Part shown: piece by piece, positions 51,440-60,304 of the stretch
How the letters are laid out: every line of letters starts with the position of its first letter
Position numbering within the stretch: position 1 is the stretch's first letter
Source of the DNA: Stenotrophomonas sp. ASS1
GTDB taxonomy: Bacteria > Pseudomonadota > Gammaproteobacteria > Xanthomonadales > Xanthomonadaceae
Length of the DNA stretch: 64,000 nucleotides
Reading direction: 5' to 3'
Assembly: GCF_004346925.1 (NCBI RefSeq)
Contig: NZ_CP031167.1
Span: forward strand, 2,624,001-2,688,000
Translations under genes and position numbers: made by a program
Notes under the pieces: generated by a model
What the model was told of the DNA's origin: nothing
The model's database searches: none
Seen by the model: the letters and a program-made list of their open reading frames with translations, nothing else

Positions 51440-52345
51440 ATGGATTCCTTCAACCTGATGCGTGCCTTCCGCCGCATCGTCGAACGCGGCGGGCTGGCCC
51501 GCGCCGCCGAAGACCTGGGCATGTCGCCGGCCGGCCTGAGCAAGCAGCTGCGCACCCTGGAAGCGCACCTGGGCGTGGTGCTGCTGCAGCGGACCACGCG
51601 GCGCATGAGCCTGACTGAGACCGGCCACGCCTATTACCGCGAATGCTGCCGCCTGCTCGACGAGCTGGAGGCGCTGGAACGCGGCATCGCCGAACAGCGC
51701 GGCGACGTGGCCGGGCGCCTGCGCGTCAATGCACCGCAATCATTCGCGCTGAGCACGCTGTCGCCGCTGCTGCCGCGCTTCCTGCAGCAGCACCCGCAGC
51801 TGTCGCTGGACCTTGTGATGGAAGACCGCCTGCTCGATGCGGTGGGCGAAGGTTTCGATGTGTCGCTGCGGTTGCGTGCCGAGCTGGATGACTCGCGGCT
51901 GGTGGCGCGCCGGCTGGCCTCGCTGCAGCAGGTGCTGTGCGCGGCCCCGTCCTACCTGCGGCAGCATCCGGCACCGCAGGCGGTGGACGATCTGCAGACG
52001 CACAGCGTGCTGGCTTACAGCCTGTCCGACTCGCCCGGCAGCTGGCCGCTGCTCGGCCCTGATGGGCAGGTAACGATCACCCTGCCGGCGCGCGTCACCG
52101 TCAACAACAGCCTGCTGCTGCGCGACCTGCTGGTGGCCGGCATGGGCATCGGCGCCCTGCCCTCGTTCCTGGCGGCACCGGCGCTGGCCCGTGGCGAACT
52201 GCAGCAGGTGCTGCCCGACCACCGCTATCCGCCGCGCTTCGTGCATGCGGTCTACCCCACCTCGCGCCACCTGCAGCCCAAGGTGCGTGCCTTCATCGAT
52301 TTCCTGCACGCCGAGCTGCCCGGCTGCGCTGGCCTGGATTCGTAA
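51440..52345 (+). CDS. LysR-family transcriptional regulator
   Basis: A 301-residue CrgA-like regulator. FNLMRAFRRIVERGGLARAAEDLGMSPAGLSKQLRTLEAHLG is the winged helix; VAGRLRVNAPQSFALSTLSPLL and FDVSLRLRAELDDSRLVARRL belong to the effector domain. I chose the ATG at 51440, because upstream codons are SMAG sequence. It is followed by the DsbA-like gene (92 bp) and the cyclase in the same direction. Confidence 0.87.
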   Translation: MDSFNLMRAFRRIVERGGLARAAEDLGMSPAGLSKQLRTLEAHLGVVLLQRTTRRMSLTETGHAYYRECCRLLDELEALERGIAEQRGDVAGRLRVNAPQSFALSTLSPLLPRFLQQHPQLSLDLVMEDRLLDAVGEGFDVSLRLRAELDDSRLVARRLASLQQVLCAAPSYLRQHPAPQAVDDLQTHSVLAYSLSDSPGSWPLLGPDGQVTITLPARVTVNNSLLLRDLLVAGMGIGALPSFLAAPALARGELQQVLPDHRYPPRFVHAVYPTSRHLQPKVRAFIDFLHAELPGCAGLDS

Positions 52346-52437
52346 CCGCCAGCGAAAACTGAGCTGCCCGCGGCGTGCTGTTTCAGACGCGCCGCGCTGC
52401 CTACTCTGCCGCCTCCCCTCTCACCGATGGCAGGCAG

Positions 52438-53088
52438 ATGTCTTCCGTTCCTTCCCCCGCCACCGCCGCGCCGGTGGTCGATTTCTTCCACGACGTGGTC
52501 TGCGGCTGGTGCTTCGTGCTGGCCCCGCGCCTGCAGCAGGTCTCCGCCGAACTCGGCATCCAGGTGCGTCACCGCAGCTTCGTGCTGCAGGACTCGCGCG
52601 CGCAGATGATCGAGGTGTTCGGCTCGATGGAGCGCGCCAAGGCGATCATCCTGCGCCACTGGACCGACTGCGCCGCGCATGAAGACACTGCGCGCATCGA
52701 TATCGAAGGCATGCGTGCACAGGACTTCGAGTATCCGTCCGGCTGGCTCGGCGCACTGGCCTGCCAGGCCGCCGGCATGCTCGGTGGCAACGACGCCCAT
52801 GGCGCGATGTTCGATGCCGTGCAGTGGGCGCACCTGCACCAGCACCGCAACATCGGCGACGCCGAAGTACTGCTGGATATCGCCGAAGCACTGGGCCACC
52901 CGCGTGGCGCCTTCGCTGACCACATGCGCAGCGACGCAGCAGCCCGGCGTGTGCAGGCTGACCGTGCCGAAGCCGCGACCCTCGGCATCCGCTCCATTCC
53001 CACCGTGATCGGCGGCAACGGCCTGCGCCTGCAGACCCTGCCGCTGCCGCAACTGCGCCAGGCCCTGGCGCACCTGGTCGCGGCCTGA
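52438..53088 (+). CDS. DsbA-family protein (FrnE/isomerase-like thioredoxin fold)
   Basis: A 216-residue cytoplasmic protein (no signal peptide). The active-site CGWC is at residues 22-25 (VVDFFHDVVCGWCFVLAPRL) and the cis-Pro loop is GIRSIPTVIGG. This matches FrnE-type thiol oxidoreductases within the DsbA/2-hydroxychromene-2-carboxylate isomerase group. It may act on protein thiols or on a glutathione-linked intermediate. 35 bp before the cyclase gene, so an operon is likely. Confidence 0.83.
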   Translation: MSSVPSPATAAPVVDFFHDVVCGWCFVLAPRLQQVSAELGIQVRHRSFVLQDSRAQMIEVFGSMERAKAIILRHWTDCAAHEDTARIDIEGMRAQDFEYPSGWLGALACQAAGMLGGNDAHGAMFDAVQWAHLHQHRNIGDAEVLLDIAEALGHPRGAFADHMRSDAAARRVQADRAEAATLGIRSIPTVIGGNGLRLQTLPLPQLRQALAHLVAA

Positions 53089-53123
53089 GCCGCACCGTCC
53101 CCCACCCTGCAAGGAGATTCCCC

Positions 53124-54131
53124 ATGACCTCACGTACCCTGGCCACCGCGCTGGCCCTGCTGCTGGCCGGCACCGCCGCTTCCACCACCGTGTCCGCGCA
53201 CGAACGCGTTCCCTCCGGCCAGCAGGTCGGCACCAGCCCCTGGGGGCCGAAGGACGAGATCGGCCGCCTCAACCTGATCACCGAGGCCTCGCGTGCGGCG
53301 ATCCTGTCGCGGGTCAGCGGCGGCAAGGCCTATGATCTGGCCACCGAATACTACGTTGGCATGCCCAGCTGGCAGGATGCCGGCGACCCGCACTACCAGT
53401 TCTGGATGACCCACACCCCGCGCGGCACGGTGATGGATGATCCGATGGGCGTGGGTGAAACCATGAACCTCACCCGCAGCTACACCGGCACCGCGTTCTC
53501 GATGTACAGCCACACCGGCACCCACATCGATGCGCTGAACCACTTCGGCATCCACGGAAAGATCTGGAACGGCTTCGAGGCCGACAAGCACCTCGGCGAC
53601 CGTGGCTGGAATGTCACCGGCATCGAGAAATTCCCGCCGCTGATCGCGCGTGGCGTGCTGATCGACGTGGCCGGCGCCAAGGGCGTGGACATGCTGCCTG
53701 ACAGCTACCGCGTCACCCGCCAGGACCTGAAGGATGCGCTGGCACGCCAGCAGGTGAAACTGCAGCAGGGCGACGTGGTGCTGATCCGCACCGGCCGCAT
53801 GCGCCTGTTCGAACAGCCCAAGGCCTACATGGCCAACCCGCCGGGCATGGGCCTGGACGCGGCGCGCTTCCTGGTGGAGGACAGCGGCGCGATGATCGTC
53901 GGCGCCGACAACCTCAGCTTCGAGACCTTCCCCTCGGAGGTGTCCGACGACTACGTGCCGCTGCACACCTACCTGCTGGCCCAGCAGGGCGCGCCGATCA
54001 TCGAGCTGGTGGCGCTGGACGAACTGGCCCGCGACAAGGTCTATGAGTTCGCCTTCATCGGCGGCCCGCTGAAGATCCGCGGCGGCGATGCCGCGCCGCT
54101 GCGCCCGGTCGCGCTGCCGGTGCGCCCGTAA
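53124..54131 (+). CDS. Exported cyclase-family hydrolase (kynurenine formamidase-like)
   Basis: A 335-residue protein with signal peptide (LALLLAGTAASTTVSA). Metal-binding motif SHTGTHIDALNHFG gives His130, His134, Asp136 and His140, the PF04199 signature. GDVVLIRTGRM and IVGADNLSFETFPS are conserved family parts. AAGGAG lies seven bases before the ATG. Relatives hydrolyse formyl-kynurenine or cyclic isatin-type amides. The signal peptide makes a periplasmic role likely; the substrate is unknown. Confidence 0.83.
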   Translation: MTSRTLATALALLLAGTAASTTVSAHERVPSGQQVGTSPWGPKDEIGRLNLITEASRAAILSRVSGGKAYDLATEYYVGMPSWQDAGDPHYQFWMTHTPRGTVMDDPMGVGETMNLTRSYTGTAFSMYSHTGTHIDALNHFGIHGKIWNGFEADKHLGDRGWNVTGIEKFPPLIARGVLIDVAGAKGVDMLPDSYRVTRQDLKDALARQQVKLQQGDVVLIRTGRMRLFEQPKAYMANPPGMGLDAARFLVEDSGAMIVGADNLSFETFPSEVSDDYVPLHTYLLAQQGAPIIELVALDELARDKVYEFAFIGGPLKIRGGDAAPLRPVALPVRP

Positions 54132-54149
54132 CCGGGAGTGCCCGTGCCT

Positions 54150-54242
54150 GTAGGTGCCGACCCTGGTCGGCACCGTTTTCCCATCCACGCATGGCGTGGA
54201 TCTACTGGAGAGAACCCTGGTAGATCCACGCCATGCGTGGAT
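54150..54242. repeat. Cluster of three SMAG elements
   Basis: 54150-54173 (GTAGGTGCCGACC/GGTCGGCACC), reverse copy 54183-54205 and forward copy 54220-54242 (both ATCCACGC type). Between the cyclase stop and the imuA promoter region, likely insulating the SOS cassette from read-through. Confidence 0.85.
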
Positions 54243-54285
54243 GCTTTACCCCTTCAGCAACCTGAAACCCGACCTTCCGATTTCA

Positions 54286-54300
54286 TTAGTAATTCTACTC
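54286..54300 (+). promoter_or_regulatory. LexA-type box upstream of imuA
   Basis: TTAGTAATTCTACTC matches the xanthomonad LexA pattern TTAG-N6-TACTA in all but the last base. It lies 128-142 bp upstream of the imuA start, next to an AT-rich patch that could be the promoter. Repression by LexA and induction by DNA damage is the expected behaviour. Confidence 0.7.
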
Positions 54301-54359
54301 ACAAGGCGAGTAGCATGTCCGGTCTCAGCCCCTGATACCGGCTCGTCGATACTCGCGCC

Positions 54360-54428
54360 ATGCCCGCCGTTTCCGCCCGTTCCTGCCGCTTCCAGCCCGC
54401 TCGGCGCCTCCCTTGGAGGACCGGCTGA
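54360..54428 (+). CDS. Possible 22-residue upstream ORF coupled to imuA
   Basis: An ATG frame of 22 codons rich in Arg (MPAVSARSCRF..., ending PWRTG) whose TGA overlaps the imuA ATG as TGATG. There is no visible ribosome site. It may be a coupling leader or chance; only experiment can say. Confidence 0.2.
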   Translation: MPAVSARSCRFQPARRLPWRTG

Positions 54429-55042
54429 TGGGTGCTGTCGTCGCCCTCGACCGGCTGCTGGACGGGCGCCAGCTGTGGCGCGGCCCGGCTCGCCAGGGAC
54501 CGGCCAGCGACCACCTGGCCAGCGGTCACCCGGCACTGGACGCACGCCTGCCCGGCGGTGGCTGGCCAGCCAGCGGGCTGTGCGAGGTGCTGCAGGCCGC
54601 GCCCGGCGTGGGCGAGCTGGCCCTGGTCTGGCCGGCGCTGGCGAAGCTGAGCCAGCGCGACCGCCCGATCGTGCTGGTCGCCCCGCCCTACCGCCCGCAT
54701 GCCCCGGCCTGGGCTGCAGCCGGGCTGGACCTGGCCCAGCTGCAGATCATCCACGCCGCGCCGAAGCAGGCGTTGTGGGCTGCCGAACAGTGCCTGCGCT
54801 CGGCCGCCTGCGCGGCGGTGCTGTGCTGGCCACACCAGGCCGACGACCGCTCACTGCGCCGCCTGCAGGTGGCTGCCGACAGCGGCCAGTGCCTGGGCTT
54901 CGTGTTCCGCGAGGCGCAGGCAGCGCGCAACCCCTCCCCGGCCAGCCTGCGCCTGCAGCTCGACCACGGCCAGGTGCGGGTGCTGAAGTGCCGTGGCGGC
55001 CTGCCACCCGCACAGCCGTTGCCACTGGCCATCGCCCACTGA
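54428..55042 (+). CDS. imuA: Translesion synthesis-associated protein ImuA
   Basis: A 204-residue SulA/RecA-like protein. HPALDARLPGGGWPASGLCEVLQAAPGVGELALVWPAL resembles the ATP-binding N-terminal region of ImuA, and GLDLAQLQIIHAAPKQALWAAEQCLRSAACAAVLCWP is the central RecA-like part. GGAGG lies eight bases before the ATG at 54428. First gene of the SOS mutasome cassette; it helps ImuB and DnaE2 bypass DNA lesions. Confidence 0.9.
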   Translation: MGAVVALDRLLDGRQLWRGPARQGPASDHLASGHPALDARLPGGGWPASGLCEVLQAAPGVGELALVWPALAKLSQRDRPIVLVAPPYRPHAPAWAAAGLDLAQLQIIHAAPKQALWAAEQCLRSAACAAVLCWPHQADDRSLRRLQVAADSGQCLGFVFREAQAARNPSPASLRLQLDHGQVRVLKCRGGLPPAQPLPLAIAH

Positions 55043-55051
55043 GGCCGCGTC

Positions 55052-56461
55052 ATGCATTGGGCCTGCCTGTTGTTGCCGCAGCTGGCACTGGACAGCGTGC
55101 TGCGCCTGCAGCCGGACCCGCAGCGGCCACTGGTGCTGCTGCAGGGGCCGGCACAGCGTCGCGTACTGCGTGCGGTCAGCCCATCGGCACGCGCAGCGGG
55201 GCTGCGCCCGGGCATGCTGCTGTCGGCTGCGCAGGTGCTGGTGCAGGACATGCACCTGCACGACTACGACCCGAACGCCGAACAGCACACCCGGCAGCTG
55301 CTGGCCAGTTGGGCCTACGCCTACAGCTCGCAGGTCAGCCTCGATTTTCCGCACGCGCTGGTCATGGAGATCGGAGCCAGTCGCGCCCTGTTCGGTGACT
55401 GGCTGACGATCGAAAAGCGCCTGCGCGGCGAACTGCATGAGCTTGGTTTCCGCCATCGCCTGGTGGCCGCACCCACCGCGCATGCCGCGCGCGTGCTGGC
55501 CAACGTCCACGACGGCCTCGGCATCGATGCGCAGCAGCTGCCAGCAGCACTGGCGCAGCTGCCGTTGCCGCGTTGCGGCCTGCCCAGCGACGCGGTGACC
55601 GTGCTCGGTCGTTCCGGGCTGCGCACGCTGGGTGCGGTGCTCGAACTGCCGCGCGACAGCCTGGCCCGGCGCTTCTCACCCGAGGTACTGCAGCAACTGG
55701 ATGCGCTGCGCGGCCTGCCCACCGCGCCACTGCGTTACTACCAGCCACCGGACCGTTTCGATGCGCGCATCGAATTCGAATACGAGATCGAATCCAGCCA
55801 GGCCCTGCTGTTCCCGCTGCGTCGCCTGCTGCTGGACCTGGCCGCGTTCCTGTGTTCGCGCGATGGCGGCGTACAGCGCTTCGACCTGCACTTCGAGCAT
55901 GACCTGCTGCCGGCCAGCGTGCTGACCATCGGCCTGCTGGCACCCGAGCGCGATCCCGCGCTGCTGTTCGAGATCGCGCGCAACCGCATGGAAGCCTTTG
56001 CCCTGCCCGCCGGCAGCCGTGCACTGCGCCTGCAGGCCGAGCAACTGCCACCATTCGTGCCCGCTGCGCGGGATCTTTTCGATACCCGGCCGGCACAGGC
56101 GATGCCCTGGAACCAACTGCGCGAGCGCCTGCGCGCGCGGCTGGGCGATGACGCCGTGCAGCCGCTGGCGGTGCAGGCCGACCATCGTCCCGAACGCGCC
56201 AGTGGCAGCCAGCCTGCGGCCAAGCCTCCGTCGTACTGGCCGCTGCGCCCTGGCTGGTTGCTGGACACCCCGCAACCGCTGCGTGATCCGCGGCTGCGCA
56301 TCGTCACCGGCCCGGAGCGGATCGAATCGGGCTGGTGGGACCAGGCCGACGCGCGCCGCGACTACTACGTGGTGGAAACCGCACACGGCCAGCGCGGCTG
56401 GGCTTTCCGTGAGCGCAACGATCCGCATGCGCCGTGGATGCTGCACGGCTGGTTCGGCTGA
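55052..56461 (+). CDS. imuB: ImuB, inactive Y-family polymerase-like protein
   Basis: A 469-residue protein. MHWACLLLPQLALDSVLR, RAVSPSARAAGLRPGMLLSAAQVL and LGFRHRLVAAPTAHAARVLA are family parts; the acidic catalytic residues of active Y-family polymerases are missing, as usual in ImuB. The C-terminus has IESGWWDQADARRDYYVVETAHGQRGWAFRERN, the conserved ImuB end. It is an adaptor that joins the sliding clamp to DnaE2. 9 bp after imuA. Confidence 0.92.
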   Translation: MHWACLLLPQLALDSVLRLQPDPQRPLVLLQGPAQRRVLRAVSPSARAAGLRPGMLLSAAQVLVQDMHLHDYDPNAEQHTRQLLASWAYAYSSQVSLDFPHALVMEIGASRALFGDWLTIEKRLRGELHELGFRHRLVAAPTAHAARVLANVHDGLGIDAQQLPAALAQLPLPRCGLPSDAVTVLGRSGLRTLGAVLELPRDSLARRFSPEVLQQLDALRGLPTAPLRYYQPPDRFDARIEFEYEIESSQALLFPLRRLLLDLAAFLCSRDGGVQRFDLHFEHDLLPASVLTIGLLAPERDPALLFEIARNRMEAFALPAGSRALRLQAEQLPPFVPAARDLFDTRPAQAMPWNQLRERLRARLGDDAVQPLAVQADHRPERASGSQPAAKPPSYWPLRPGWLLDTPQPLRDPRLRIVTGPERIESGWWDQADARRDYYVVETAHGQRGWAFRERNDPHAPWMLHGWFG

Positions 56462-56467
56462 GCCGCC

Positions 56468-59400
56468 ATGCACAGCGAACTGCCCGGCTACGCCGAACTG
56501 CACTGCCTGTCGGCCTTCAGTTTCCAGCGTGGCGCCTCGATCGCCGAAGAACTGTTCGCGCGCGCTGCCGGCCAGGGCTACCGCGCGTTGGCGATCACCG
56601 ACGAATGCTCGCTGGCCGGCATCGTGCGCGCCTGGCAGGCCGCCAAGACGCATGGCGTGGCGCTGATCGTCGGCGCCGAATTCCAGATCGAGGACGGGCC
56701 GAAGCTGGCCCTGCTGTGCACCGACCAGGCCGCCTACGCCGGTCTCTGCCAGTTGATCACCACCTGCCGGCGGCGCGCGGCCAAGGGCGAATACCGCTGC
56801 CTGCGCGAGGACCTGCTCGGCCTGCCCGAGGGCCTGCTGTGCCTGTGGCTGGACCGGCAACCGGCCGCCACCGATCTGGAACTGCTGCGCGCCGGCTTCG
56901 ATGATCGGCTGTGGCTGGCGGTGGAACTGCACCATGAGCATGACGACGCGCGTCGCCTGCAGCAGCTGCAGGCCTTCGGCGAACGCCACCACCTGCCGCT
57001 GGTGGCCAGTGGTGATGTGCACATGCACGTGCGCCGCCGCCGCGCCCTGCAGGACACACTGACCGCCATCCGCCACCGCTGCAGCGTGGCCGAGGCCGGC
57101 TGGCGCCTGTTTCCCAACGGCGAGCGCCACCTGCGCCCGCGTACCGCGCTGGCCCAACTGTATCCGCCCGAACTGCTGGCCGAGACCCTGCGCATCGCCG
57201 AGCGCTGCCACTTCACCCTGGAGCAGCTGCAGTACACCTATCCGCGCGAACTGGTACCCGAGGGCCACGACCCGGACAGCTGGCTGCGCGTGCTGGTCGA
57301 GCGCGGCATCCCGTGGCGCTGGAAAGGCGGCATCGAACCGGCACAGCGCAAACAGATCGAGCACGAACTGGCATTGATCCGGGAAAAGAACTACGCCTCG
57401 TACTTCCTCACCGTGCAGGACATCGTGCGCTTCGCGCGCAGCCAGGACATCCTCTGCCAGGGTCGTGGCTCGGCGGCCAACTCCGCGGTGTGCTTCGTAC
57501 TGGGCGTGACCGAGATCGACCCGGCACGCAGCAACCTGCTGTTCGAGCGCTTCATCTCCGCCGAGCGCGACGAACCACCGGACATCGACATCGACTTCGA
57601 GCACGAGCGCCGCGAGGAAGTGCTGCAGTACGTGTTCAAGCGCTATGGCCGCGAGCGCGCCGCACTGACCGCAGTAGCAATCAGCTACCGTGGCCGCAGC
57701 GCGATCCGCGACGTGGCCCGCGCGCTCGGCCTGCCGATGGACCAGGTCAACGAATTGGGGGCGGCGATGGACCACTGGGGCGGCCACGTACCGTTGCCGG
57801 AGACCCTGCGCGAGCGCGGCTTCGATCCGGATACGCCGTTGATGCAGCGCCTGCTGGCACTGACCACCGAACTGATCGACTTCCCCCGCCACCTGTCGCA
57901 GCACCCGGGTGGTTTCGTCATCTCCGAGCATCCGCTGTCGACCCTGGTGCCGGTGGAAAACGCGGCGATGGCCGACCGCACCGTCATCCAGTGGGACAAG
58001 GACGATCTGGATGCCACCGGCCTGATGAAGGTCGACTGCCTGGCGCTGGGCATGCTCACCGCCATCCGCAAATGCCTGGCGATGTTGAAGCAGCACGGCC
58101 TGCATGAAGGACGCATGGATGCGATCCCGCCCAAGGATGCAAAGACCTTCGACATGATCTGCGCCGCCGACACCATCGGCGTGTTCCAGATCGAATCGCG
58201 CGCCCAGATGGCGATGCTGCCGCGCATGCAGCCACGCACGTTCTATGACCTGGTGATCGAGGTGGCGATCGTGCGCCCTGGCCCGATCCAGGGCGACATG
58301 GTGCACCCCTATCTGGAGCGGCGCCGGATCCTGCGCGAAAAGGGACCGGACGCGTTGAACGACCCGGACAACCCGCTCTACCCACCGCAGCTGGAACGCG
58401 TGTTCGCACGCACGCTGGGCGTGCCGCTGTTCCAGGAACAGGTGATGCAGCTGGCGGTGGAAGCGGCCGGCTACACGCCGGGCCAGGCCGATGCCCTGCG
58501 CCGCTCGATGGCGGCGTGGAAGCGCCGTGGCGGTCTGGAACCGCATCGCGAGAAGCTGCTGGCCGGCATGCTGAAGAACGGCTTCAGCCGCGAGTACGGC
58601 GAGCACCTGTTCGAGCAGATCAAGGGCTTCGGTGACTACGGTTTTCCGGAAAGTCACGCCGCCAGTTTCGCCCTGCTGACCTATAACAGTTGCTGGCTGA
58701 AGTGCCATCACCCGGCCGCGTTCACCGCCAGCCTGATCAACAGCCAGCCATTGGGCTTCTACAGCCCCGACCAGCTGCTGCAGGATGCGCGCCGGCATGG
58801 CATCCGCGTGCTGCCGGTGGACGTGCGCCACAGCGACTGGGACTGCACGCTGGATTTCAGCAAGGGCGCGGCGGCGATCCGGCTCGGCCTGCGCCTGGTC
58901 GATGGCTGCAACGAGCCCGCCGTGCAGGCCATCATGCGTGAACGTGCGCGGCGCCCGTTCGACGATGTGGGTGACCTGTGCCAGCGTACCGCTCTGGACC
59001 GCCGCCAGCAGGGCCTGCTGGCCGATGCCGGGGCGCTGCGTGGGCTCAGCGGCCATCGCCATCGTGCGCGCTGGGATATCTCCGGTGTGGAAAACCGGTT
59101 GCCGCTGTTCGACCAGGCCCGCGCCACCACCGAAGCCCGCGTGCCACTGCCACTGCCCAGCGCCTGGGAAGACATGCAGGCCGATTACCGCAGCACCGGC
59201 ACCACGCTGGGCCGCCATCCGATCTCGTTCCTGCGCGCGCAACTGCGCAGCCGTGGCTGCCTGGATGCCGCACAACTGGCTGCCCACGGCCATGGCCGGC
59301 GCGTGCGCATCGCCGGCCTGGTGCGCATGCGGCAGCGCCCGCAGACCGCCAGTGGCGTCACCTTCCTCACCCTTGAAGACGAGACCGGCATGGTCAACGC

Positions 59401-59578
59401 CGTGGTCTGGCGGCACCTGGCCGATCGCCAGCACCGGGTGCTGGTCGATACCCAGCTGATGCAGATCGATGGCCGCCTGGAACGCGTCGATGGCGTGCAG
59501 CACGTCATCGTGCAGCGCATGCACTGCCTGGATGAACTGCTGCAGGGACTGCGCAGCCACAGTCGCGATTTCCACTGA
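56468..59578 (+). CDS. dnaE2: Error-prone DNA polymerase DnaE2 (ImuC)
   Basis: A 1036-residue C-family polymerase. PHP domain at the start ([27 protein letters not shown]), polymerase core with [21 protein letters not shown], catalytic [15 protein letters not shown] (Asp372 and Asp374), [19 protein letters not shown], and a C-terminal OB fold ([29 protein letters not shown]). Length is typical for DnaE2 and shorter than replicative DnaE1 (about 1160-1190). It lies 6 bp after imuB and makes SOS mutations by lesion bypass. Confidence 0.95.
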   Translation: MHSELPGYAELHCLSAFSFQRGASIAEELFARAAGQGYRALAITDECSLAGIVRAWQAAKTHGVALIVGAEFQIEDGPKLALLCTDQAAYAGLCQLITTCRRRAAKGEYRCLREDLLGLPEGLLCLWLDRQPAATDLELLRAGFDDRLWLAVELHHEHDDARRLQQLQAFGERHHLPLVASGDVHMHVRRRRALQDTLTAIRHRCSVAEAGWRLFPNGERHLRPRTALAQLYPPELLAETLRIAERCHFTLEQLQYTYPRELVPEGHDPDSWLRVLVERGIPWRWKGGIEPAQRKQIEHELALIREKNYASYFLTVQDIVRFARSQDILCQGRGSAANSAVCFVLGVTEIDPARSNLLFERFISAERDEPPDIDIDFEHERREEVLQYVFKRYGRERAALTAVAISYRGRSAIRDVARALGLPMDQVNELGAAMDHWGGHVPLPETLRERGFDPDTPLMQRLLALTTELIDFPRHLSQHPGGFVISEHPLSTLVPVENAAMADRTVIQWDKDDLDATGLMKVDCLALGMLTAIRKCLAMLKQHGLHEGRMDAIPPKDAKTFDMICAADTIGVFQIESRAQMAMLPRMQPRTFYDLVIEVAIVRPGPIQGDMVHPYLERRRILREKGPDALNDPDNPLYPPQLERVFARTLGVPLFQEQVMQLAVEAAGYTPGQADALRRSMAAWKRRGGLEPHREKLLAGMLKNGFSREYGEHLFEQIKGFGDYGFPESHAASFALLTYNSCWLKCHHPAAFTASLINSQPLGFYSPDQLLQDARRHGIRVLPVDVRHSDWDCTLDFSKGAAAIRLGLRLVDGCNEPAVQAIMRERARRPFDDVGDLCQRTALDRRQQGLLADAGALRGLSGHRHRARWDISGVENRLPLFDQARATTEARVPLPLPSAWEDMQADYRSTGTTLGRHPISFLRAQLRSRGCLDAAQLAAHGHGRRVRIAGLVRMRQRPQTASGVTFLTLEDETGMVNAVVWRHLADRQHRVLVDTQLMQIDGRLERVDGVQHVIVQRMHCLDELLQGLRSHSRDFH

Positions 59579-59659
59579 CGATACACAACGTCACACAACG
59601 AACTGGCCATTGCCGGTCCGCATCCGCTATCGTCGGCACATCCAAGGAAGGACGACCCG

Positions 59660-60166
59660 ATGTCCCGTGCGCTGCTGCTGACCACCCTGGTGGTCTCGAC
59701 CCTCGCCCTGCTTGTTTCCGGCTGGACCGCCTGGAACCTGCATCGCAGCCAATCGCCACAGCGCATCATCGAGGCACGCGGGCTGATCATCCACGATGCA
59801 AGCGGCCAACCGCGGGTAATCCTCGGCGCACCGGTTCCCGATCCGCTCAGCCAGGGCCGCACCCAGGGGCCGCGCGCCACCGCCTTGTCCGGCCTGATCC
59901 TGCTCGGCCCCGACGGCTCCGAACGCGGCGGCTACGGCACCAGCGACCGCGGCGGCGAAGCCCTGCTCACCCTGGACGATGCCACCGGCACCACCGAAGT
60001 GTTCAAGGTCGTCGCCAACCCCGACCGCGGTGCCAGCCTGATGGTCAAGCACCAGAACAACACCGGCGCCATGCTCACCTCCTGGCAGGGCAAGCCGGAG
60101 CTGATGTTCGTCGATGACAGCGGCCAGTCCTACTACGTGCGCCCCGGCGCCAACGCCGCGCCCTGA
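59660..60166 (+). CDS. Small membrane-anchored hypothetical protein
   Basis: A 168-residue protein with an N-terminal anchor (LLLTTLVVSTLALLVSGWTAWNL) and a beta-rich domain of short repeats: IIEARGLIIHDASGQPRVILGAP, ALSGLILLGPDGSERGGYG, LLTLDDATGTTEVFKV, MLTSWQGKPELMFVDDSG. Each repeat has a hydrophobic strand followed by a D/G turn, as in small beta-helix or lectin-like folds. No family recognised. AAGGAAGGA precedes the ATG. Confidence 0.7.
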   Translation: MSRALLLTTLVVSTLALLVSGWTAWNLHRSQSPQRIIEARGLIIHDASGQPRVILGAPVPDPLSQGRTQGPRATALSGLILLGPDGSERGGYGTSDRGGEALLTLDDATGTTEVFKVVANPDRGASLMVKHQNNTGAMLTSWQGKPELMFVDDSGQSYYVRPGANAAP

Positions 60167-60175
60167 TCGGCTTCT

Positions 60176-60304
60176 GTAGCGTCGAGCCATGCTCGACTGC
60201 CGGTCATGTAGAGTCGAGCCATGCTCGACTGCTTCTACACAACAGCAGCCGAGCATGGCTCGGCTCTACAAAAGCGAAGCAAAGTCGAGCAAGCTCGACG
60301 CTAC
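60176..60304. repeat. Cluster of four SMAG elements; one supplies a stop codon
   Basis: Forward copies 60176-60198 and 60208-60230, reverse copies 60247-60269 and 60283-60304. The last one's CTAC overlaps the end of the MocR gene, whose TAG stop codon (60301-60303) is the TAG of the GTAG head. Confidence 0.85.

Noticed and set aside
55676..59575. Very long open frame on the minus strand (about 1300 codons)
   Set aside because: It is the antisense of imuB/dnaE2, caused by high GC in the third codon position. The protein is His/Gln/Arg-rich without recognisable domains.
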